Below are positions 31,750 to 40,454 of a stretch of 45,000 nucleotides of DNA, piece after piece (the first letter of the stretch is position 1; each line of letters starts with the position of its first letter). Position numbers and translations under genes: made by a program. The notes beneath the pieces were generated by a model. The model did not search any database, was not told the origin of the DNA, and saw nothing but the letters and a program-made list of their open reading frames with translations. The stretch comes from Glandiceps talaboti (Eukaryota > Hemichordata > Enteropneusta > Spengelidae). Location: NCBI RefSeq assembly GCF_964340395.1, contig NC_135552.1, positions 23,632,181-23,677,180 on the forward strand, written 5' to 3'.

Positions 31750-32634
31750 TTTATAATTCAATTGTAGGATGTATGTAAGCTGTCTCAGATGACTGTCATT
31801 TCAGTTAATACTGCTACTATCTGATAACTGACTTTCATCATTTCATTGGTTGTCACATATGAATGCATCTTCCCAACCATAACATTTTGAATGAGACAAT
31901 TTTTCATCTCTCCTCATATGTATAAACTAAGTGATCACTTGCCTGTCTTGTATCATCATGCCAGCTTGCATGATATTCGGAGTTGGTATTTCACAATAAA
32001 TACTTGGATGGGGCGAGTCATATTGGTCTTAATGACTTTCATCTTTCTACTATTGGTACTGTATGGAGTGATAAGGATGACGAAGTACAACGAGATCACA
32101 TTTTCAAAACCTTTTATTACAGGTAATATTAAATCTTACACAACAGGTGAATAACGAAACGAATTTGTGCGCTTGATTTTTAAGTGTTGCATCGATCATA
32201 TATAATTAGTTTAATTGTCCATATGAAACAATCTTTACAATGAAATATACTGACAATATTTCACATCTACAGAGTTTCTTAATTGACCTTGTATACAATA
32301 AAGTGGTGATATATGAAAGAGATGTTTTGACAATGCGGCACTGGTGTTGACTCTTCCAACAGTCCAATCTCACTCAATTCACGAGGTCGGCAAATATACG
32401 ATGGGTAAATTGTTGAATCTGACATCAATATCCAATCTTTTTGTAATTCACAATAGCTGTGCTTTGCTTTGCTTTGAGGACTGGCTGCCTACTAATTACC
32501 AATGCTCTGCCTTTACCACACCATCTAGCTACACAACTTATTCAACATTTATTTATGGTAATCCATTTTACATAATTAATCTACAAATAAAAAAAATATG
32601 TCATTTTTTAAACCACTCACAGTCTGGTCATTGC

Positions 32635-32645
32635 CCCCCCCCCCC

Positions 32646-32682
<37 letters not shown>
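32635..32682. repeat. Poly(C) and (CA)n microsatellite
   Basis: C run followed by CA repeats. The surrounding 31750-32960 shows no convincing exon. Confidence 0.9.
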
Positions 32683-32684
<2 letters not shown>

Positions 32685-32979
32685 TACAATCTGAAGAGTT
32701 TAATTTTTCATTGATGTTCACATATTATCGCATTACATTAGTGTTTTTGTATAGTGATAGGTACAAAAAACGTATCTAGGTATACCCCCACGAATATCTG
32801 TTTATTTGCTGGTTTATTTAATTATTTTATTTGTCCCTATACTTGCCGTTCGTTTGCTTGTTCATTTGTCATTTATTTGATAGTTTATTTATTTATTTTG
32901 TTTTGTTTTGTTTTGTTTGTCACACGGTTCCTGGGTGCCCTGTGGGGAATACTCGCCAAATTCAACGTGGGTGCTGACC

Positions 32980-33209
32980 CAATCTGATTAAAATCCGATG
33001 TAGATGTCGGCTAATCGTGCATTGCTATCTTACCATCGTTATTTAGCTTGAATTGACCTTCGTAGTACATGTTTACATTTTTTAGCCTGATCGCCTCCTA
33101 AAAAATGTAAACATGTACTACGAAGGTCAATTCAAGCTAAATAACGATGGTAAGATAGCAATGCACGATTAGCCGACATCTACATCGGATTTCAATCAGA
33201 TTTCGATTG
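32980..33209. mobile_element. 230-bp foldback element with 9-bp target duplication (MULE-like MITE)
   Basis: Two arms of about 100 bp pair almost perfectly around a 12-nt spacer (33086-33097). Termini are CAATC and GATTG. One 6-bp indel and few substitutions separate the arms. The element is bracketed by GTGCTGACC at 32971-32979 and 33210-33218, a 9-bp duplication as in Mutator-like elements. It inserted about 190 bp upstream of the ferroportin start codon, possibly in the promoter. Confidence 0.75.
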
Positions 33210-33395
33210 GTGCTGACCGAGGTAGCCGCGATACGCATGCGTGTGTGTTGTTCTCGTCTTTTCTCGCCGTATTTGAGAATATCCCTGAGACATCTCAGAG
33301 ACATTTGATCCGGGGACTTTCTTCAGGGCTACTGTTAGTCCCGAGCCCGGAGACTTTACAGTTCTTGGGCAACAGGGGGTGACTTAATTTAAGAC

Positions 33396-34257
33396 ATGTC
33401 AGAGAACGAATTGGACAGTGAAGAATGTGATGACAATATCACTACTGATAAAGGAGACAACAATGATGGCACAAACACCATCACCGATAACAATGATCCC
33501 GACGGATTCGACAGTGAGGGTGAGACTGGTCACGGATATGAAGGAAGACTACCTGGTAAAACAGTTAGTGAACCATTACTCGTACATAACGATGACCACA
33601 CAGATACTGACCTAGTTGCAGCTAAATGGCAGAAGTCTCAGATGAAAATAGCGATGGATAGCAGAGAAGAAACCGAAGATAGCGATTTCGCCACTAATGT
33701 AACAAGTCTGTATACGTAGCCATCTTAGGGACCGGACAGAATTTACGGCAGGGGGGGGGGGCCTGGGGAGAAATTGGGGGGGGCCATGAAAAAAATGGGA
33801 GGCTTGAAGGGGGGGCCATGAAAATTCTCATGGTTTGAAAGGGGGGGCTGCGAAATATTTTGTCATTGAAAAAAATTAATATGTTAGAAAATTTAGCATT
33901 GCATGAGATAGCACTTGATATCGCCTATAATATTGAATGTCTACACTTTCATTTATGTATTAAAATGGAAGTGTGTACGTTTGTATGTACCTATTTAGTG
34001 AAGCATAAAAACACTACTCAAGATTAATTTGATACACCCTGAATTACTCTTATATACTCCAAGTTGTTCACACACACACACACACTTACACACACACATA
34101 TGTATACATACATACATACATTTTAGCACTGTGGAAACAGATTCAGTGTGTAATTACCATCAAGGATATATATATATATATACTAATTGTTCTTTTCTCT
34201 TTCCTTCTTCTTATATATATATATCACATAAATTACAGGTCCTATGCTAGTATATTA

Positions 34258-34293
<36 letters not shown>

Positions 34294-34491
34294 CTCGGTG
34301 AGTATCAATCTGCTAAGACAGTGCTCTATACCGCAGTGGCAGAGCGTAATAGTTTTGGTAGTACTGGAACTCTTTCTTGGGTGTAACTCGGAGTTTCACG
34401 CATATTGCGATCATCAGACACCAGGTGTCTGATGATCGCAATATGCGTGAAACTCCGAGTTACACCCAAGAAAGAGTTCCAGTACTACCAA

Positions 34492-34569
<78 letters not shown>

Positions 34570-34580
34570 AGTATATTACC

Positions 34581-34670
<90 letters not shown>

Positions 34671-37600
34671 TAGTATATATATATATGACCTGTAATTTAT
34701 GTGATTAAAAAGTGACCTTTTGGTGTAAAATGTAAATACAAAAACGTCTGGCCAGATTAATTTGAAGATGTGAGGCAAGACTTGTCTTTCTTTCTATCTA
34801 AAACCAGTGAAATTAAACTATTTCCCTCCTCAGCATCATCAAATGCATCTATCTGTACTAAATATTGTAAAGCATTTAGATGTCTGCGTGGTGTTAAGTG
34901 TTTTTTCATCAGTGACTTTGCACTAACTTTGGTAGTTGCCTTCTGGCCGTATTTTCCTACAACCTTATCCACAAGTTGCTCTCTAAAAACAGTTAACAAC
35001 AGTCTTTTTGCTTGACTAATTGTTCTTTTCTCTTTCCTTCTTCTTACTTTTACTTTTTTGAATGGTTTAGAAAACTGTGAGTAATACTCATCTGATCACT
35101 GTACAGTGTATTGAATACAATTCTGAATTTGCTATCCCCATCATGAAGTCACAAATGCCTGACACTATAGGTTTAAATATGTATGGTTTTGGAACTGAAA
35201 GCATATTGATTACATCTAAGTATTCCACAACATTCCGAATTTCTTTGCACTTTCATGAAGTCACAAATGTCTTACATTTACATGTGTATTGGTAATGCAT
35301 TTGGTGTAGGAAAGTGAAAGCTATATTTGTCAGACCTCAGTGTGCATAAAATCCTTAGTTTGCTAGAACTTCATGACATCACAAATGTCTGACATTAGAT
35401 AGTTATTGTGTTATGAGTATAAATAGATATTTGAATACACTATGTAGGTGATGTGATGTCCTTAGATACTCCCCACAAATGTCCCCACTACAGTTTTTCA
35501 CAAATCACGCATGTGAATGTGTGTTTACTCTGTGCCTGTGTTTCTGTGTATGTATCAGTGAATGACAGTTAAAACCACCACATCAAATGCCTTGGTATTA
35601 AGTGATGACTACTTATGGTGTCTAGTTGGGAAATAAACAACATTATACCACATGTGTATGATTACATGTATGGTCAAAATCTTTTATTTTGTTTTGTTTT
35701 CTAAAAAACTTCCTCTACAACTACTAAGTTGTTTGGGCTGAAATAGTAACATAATAGTAGTACCAAAAGAAATATTACAATTGTGCTACAGTAACAAAAC
35801 AAATTTGTACTCTTTTTAGTTATTGTAGGGGGCAGGATATTGTGCACTTTTTTTCTTTTTTCTTTTTCTTTTTTTTTTTTTGGGGGGGGGGGCCATGAAA
35901 TTTTTATACTTTTGAAAGGGGGGGGCTGTGAAATTTTGGTCACAGTGGATGGGGGGGGGGCCAGGAAAAAAACCAAGTCAGAGATAATTTCTCCCCAGGC
36001 CCCCCCCCCTGCCGTAAATTCTGTCCGGTCCCTTAGCTTTCTTTAACTTGTTTGGGTGATACGTTTTGATTGGGTTCTGTAGATCCTATTAAACTGTGTT
36101 TATGGGTTCTTTTGTATTACCCTAAAGCTTACAGTGTCATGGTGTCCTGATGCAGATATATATGTGTATCTCAGTGACCTTGCTGCACATCATATTGTCA
36201 TTTCTCAGACATTGTGAGTGGACAGTAAGTGCATATCATTATCTTGGAATTCGCAAATGCATCTCGTAATAGTATTTATTGACCTTTGACCTTTGATCCT
36301 ATCTAGCCTGACTTGATTTTCCTCTTTCGCGAAAAAAGTGGGGATGTTCATGAATATCACAGGTACCTGTGAGCTGAGAATCGGTTCTGTATATTATTAT
36401 TACAGTATCAATACTTTATTTATACAGTACTTGGCGAAGAAAGCAGCTGCGCTAGAATGCTGATACATCCGTGGTATTAAAAATAAAGTAACAGTTACAC
36501 CAGATAATAACTATAAATATACGGATAGCAAAAAGATACTAATACAACGAAAACATTAATAATACCGTACAATTCCAGAAAAAGGTTACGGTTATATTCA
36601 TACTAGTAATTACTACAGAGCCGATACTCAACACATTGGTTACTGTGCAGTCTACTATGAAGACCAGTATATTCACAACGATGGGTCAATCAGTGAGGAT
36701 AGTGTTGTAGTGTTAGTCATACACGTCTATAGGCAGCTTAGGCTAATTGTACAGTTACTGCGATACTGATTAAGGCAACATAACTTCTCATCATATCAAC
36801 GCCCAAATGCAGGTAAAATTGAAAATTTTGCTTGTGAAATATAGTTGATTACTGGCAAGTCTGTAAATTGGACGAAATAATGTGACGAAATCCAGAGTTT
36901 TTGCTTGTAACAGACTTGAAAATAAAATGTTTCACCGACACTTAGTAAGGAAACTGGGTTTTTTTGTTTTTTCCTTTTTCGGGAAACTGAATTGAATTGA
37001 GATCACTAGAATTGTTATGTTGATGTTTAGAAAATATGTTTTACCAATTATGAACTTTAAACGAATTGTTTTCAAGGTAGGAATAGAAGAAACGACTGTT
37101 CAGTTTATGTAAGAAGTCCAAGGTTCATTCTTTATTGTGCTCAGAGTTTATCAGCGTGGGTAAGTTTGCCAGTAAGATTTCTTTGTCTGTGGTTTGAATT
37201 AACAACTTTTTCTCAACAGCTTAGTTAAATGAAACAGTCACATTGACATACCTCCATTAAAATGTACATGAAATGATCATGATGATTGTTATAAGATGTG
37301 TAAAATATGAGTTGCTCTAAATACAAAAGGGGGCTAGCCAATTCACTGTGATGTTCAGATACTTCGTTACCTGGTCATACTCCATACGAGGGCTGTCTCA
37401 GACCACTAAAGTTAGTGATCTGAGGGACTATGCAGTACGACCAGCTAATGAAGTAACTCAACAGTGCAGTTCATAGTCTAAAAGAGAATGGAATCTATAG
37501 TAAAAAGACGCCCCCTGACACGAGAAATCGCGCCAGGCCCTGCCATAGTGTTACTGCTAAGAACTTGTGACTATCCCAATGGGGAAAAATATGACCATAT

Positions 37601-40408
37601 ATTATAATATACAGAAGAAAGGTTCCGGAAATTTCAACTTTATCCGATAACAATTTGTGTCACGGTGTTCTCAATCGACATCTGTTATATTGAAATTAAA
37701 TACAAAACTCATTCCGCAACTGTTAAGTTTTGTTGTTATCATTCATTTTGAAGACAAGAATGTTTTAACGTCCTTTCCATTTCTAGGGAGATCGTATGTG
37801 GACATTTTCCGTTGGGTTATATCTCGTTGCCATACAAGTCAATTCATTGCGACTTGCTGCAATCTATGGATTGTGTCTTGGGTTGTCGTCACTAATGTTT
37901 GGCGCCCTCATCGGTGAATGGATTGACAGAAATCCCCGACTTGCAGGTAAATACTTCACGCTGGCGAGGGCATAATTTCTACTAAGGGAGCGAATCGTAC
38001 CTCTTTGCGATATATCTCGGACAGTGCCTAAAGAGGCCTGGTAGTAAGTCACTTGTGAGAAGGGAATATGCCACCGCACTATAGTTAATATTACTGAATA
38101 GTTCTTTAAGTATAAACACTGTCTTGTCTCCTTAGAAGTCCAGTGAGCTATGAGGGCCATCCCACATGGGTTCAGTGTTAATGCAGGAGGAAACCGGAGT
38201 ACCCGGGCGAAACCTGCGTTGTTCGAGTCAAACTGAATGACACTCTTCTTACTTACAGCGTGGTAAATTTAATCAAACCCTAAATGGGTTCGAACCCTGA
38301 CAGCAGTGGTAAGAGACAAGTGATTTGGCCATCGACGACCCGTCGTTCTCATTTTTTTGTGCATGATAAAATTTGAATGCGTTTTCATGAATTCAAGATT
38401 ATTATATTTTATCGTTGACAGTGGTGAGGATATCGTTGCTGATTCAGAACTCAACTATAATTGTGTGTGCAGTTATTCTTGGTCTACTGCTGTTTTTGGG
38501 ATCTGATATTCATGCCATATGGAATGGAGGATTGACGTACTTACTACAAGGCCTGGTTATAATGTTTGGTTGTTTTGCTAACTTAGCCAGTATTGCTAAC
38601 AAGATATCAATACAGAAAGACTGGGTGGTAGTAGTCTCAGGCTCTGACAAGGGAAAATTAGCAAGTGAGTTTATTTCATTACTTTGTTTAAGATTTAGTA
38701 CTCGGGAATCGATTCGTGTGTGAAACCCTCCTTGTTATTCAGGTAGCGATACATAGTCGTCAAGAGAAAAATAATTTCCAGGATAAATTTGTTCTCTTGA
38801 TCACACTAATCTAATTATACATGTACTGATGTATGTTTACACAAGGATTGATGTTAAAGTACATTTTGTATTACCACCATGTATTATCGTTCGTAACTTA
38901 GTTTCACAGACGGTTTCCATGGCTTCACTGAACTAGGATTTCCTTTAAAGTGCCACTATGAATTACCAGCCCGGACACTTATTCTCTGTTTTTATTTTTA
39001 GTGTAACAGTTGTAGTCTTTTCAGTGACTTGAGGAAGGCAAAGGCGATGTTAACCGATAGTGACTATTCTGCTCTACGAATCATTTTCTGGTCCCATTGC
39101 AAACCAGATTATCGTAAATGGATATGGAACACCTAAGACAGTAGTTTCAACTATAATCATTGAGTGTCTAGACTGTAAGATACGTCGTGCCATTCCGCCC
39201 TCACCGTTGACCGATGCATGAGGGCGCCCCGTTACGGCATACGTTACAGACTATTGCGTAAATCTGAAAATATCAGGTACAATCTCACAATCTGTTATTA
39301 TCACTTCTTTTCAGATATAAATGCCACCATACGTCGTATTGACCTTGTTATCAATATAGTGGCTCCTATTGTGGTTGGACAGATCATGACATTTGCTTCT
39401 ATGTTTGCTGGAACAGTGTTTATTGCATCCTGGAATCTGGTGTCTGGTTTTGTAGAATACTACCTCTTGTTGGTGGTGTATAACAGAGTGCCTGCATTGG
39501 CAGTAAAGCAAAATAAAACATGTTCAGGTAAATACAACAACATGTTCTATGCTATCTACATGTAAATTATTCCTAATTAACCGTATACTATATCGGTTGA
39601 GTGCTAAACATAAATTGGTCGAATAGAGTTGATATTTTCGTCACTTGGTTTTTACATCTGATACACAGAACCATAAGCTTCACGTCCGGGCTAAGACCGT
39701 TCGTCTAATCGGGTCAAATAATCATGGCATGTAGTACGGGGGAGCGACATCTTCTATCGATTAGGTTATTTGATGAGATGATGAACTACATATTTAGTTG
39801 ATTTCTGATAAATTTCGTCAGTCGCCTAACTAAATCTACACTGATGGTAACCCAATAACTTATGAGAGGTGCCGATTGTTCCATAGAATTCCAACACATA
39901 TTTAATCTTTATCCCTAGCTTTATTTTCAATGTTACTGAACAATGTTTTTAAAGTTTTTTTGCCCCCTAGTACAGTTACATCAAGTTTCCTTTGAATACT
40001 TCAATTCACGCACGATAGAAAACATGTCATGTTACAAAAAGTACATATCGATCATACGTTTCCAAATTTAGTTTTCCTATTAATAGTGGTGATGTAACGA
40101 CTTTTATGGAGTTTTTTACAATCTATTTTTTTAGTTGCAATTCTGCTACTAACCAGATGTAAACTGTATGTCTATGTATTCAAGTGATTCACAAAATCAA
40201 CAAACTTTACAACACTTTGTTATCGCCGATATTTTTACCAAATTATGTGGAATTTAAAGCTTACATTCTTAGAGATAGTCCTAGGAAATTGTTAATGATT
40301 CAAATGTCTCATTAGTCTTCATAGAATGTTTACCAAAACGTAATCAGTTGTAGCCACTTCCATAAGGGAGGTGTGTAGCAAATTCCATTATAATTAGTTG
40401 TTTTTTTT

Positions 40409-40454
<46 letters not shown>

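Larger units (their letters stand above)
34349..34497. repeat. Perfect 149-bp palindrome with 74-bp arms and 1-nt spacer
   Basis: The arms (34349-34422 and 34424-34497) are exact reverse complements as far as I can read them, with a single A at 34423 between. TA tracts flank it closely on the right and some 60 bp away on the left. Each arm holds a hammerhead ribozyme consensus, so the unit is probably an inverted duplicate of a retroelement end. Confidence 0.85.
33728..36032. mobile_element. 2.3-kb DNA transposon with terminal inverted repeats and TTA target duplication
   Basis: The left end begins GGGACCGGACAGAATTTACG followed by CAG and a long G run, then CCTGGGGAGAAATT. The right end is the exact reverse complement over about 48 bp apart from the length of the G/C run. 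The element is bracketed by TTA (33725-33727 and 36033-36035). A 3-bp TTA duplication is seen in PIF/Harbinger elements among others, but no transposase is visible, so the superfamily is undetermined. G-rich subterminal blocks (GGGGCCATGAAAA-type) are repeated in direct orientation near both ends. It sits in the first intron of the ferroportin gene and contains TA tracts, a ribozyme palindrome and a minus-strand open frame. Confidence 0.75.

Noticed and set aside
31891-32154. Plus-strand frame with one hydrophobic segment (LVLMTFIFLLLVLYG)
   Set aside because: No flanking splice signals or recognisable family; isolated in repeat-rich intergenic DNA.
33200-33395. Iron-responsive element upstream of the ferroportin start
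   Set aside because: I looked for a CAGTGN hexaloop with a C bulge and 5-bp stems; CAGTG words present (for example near 33415) are in coding sequence and lack pairing stems.
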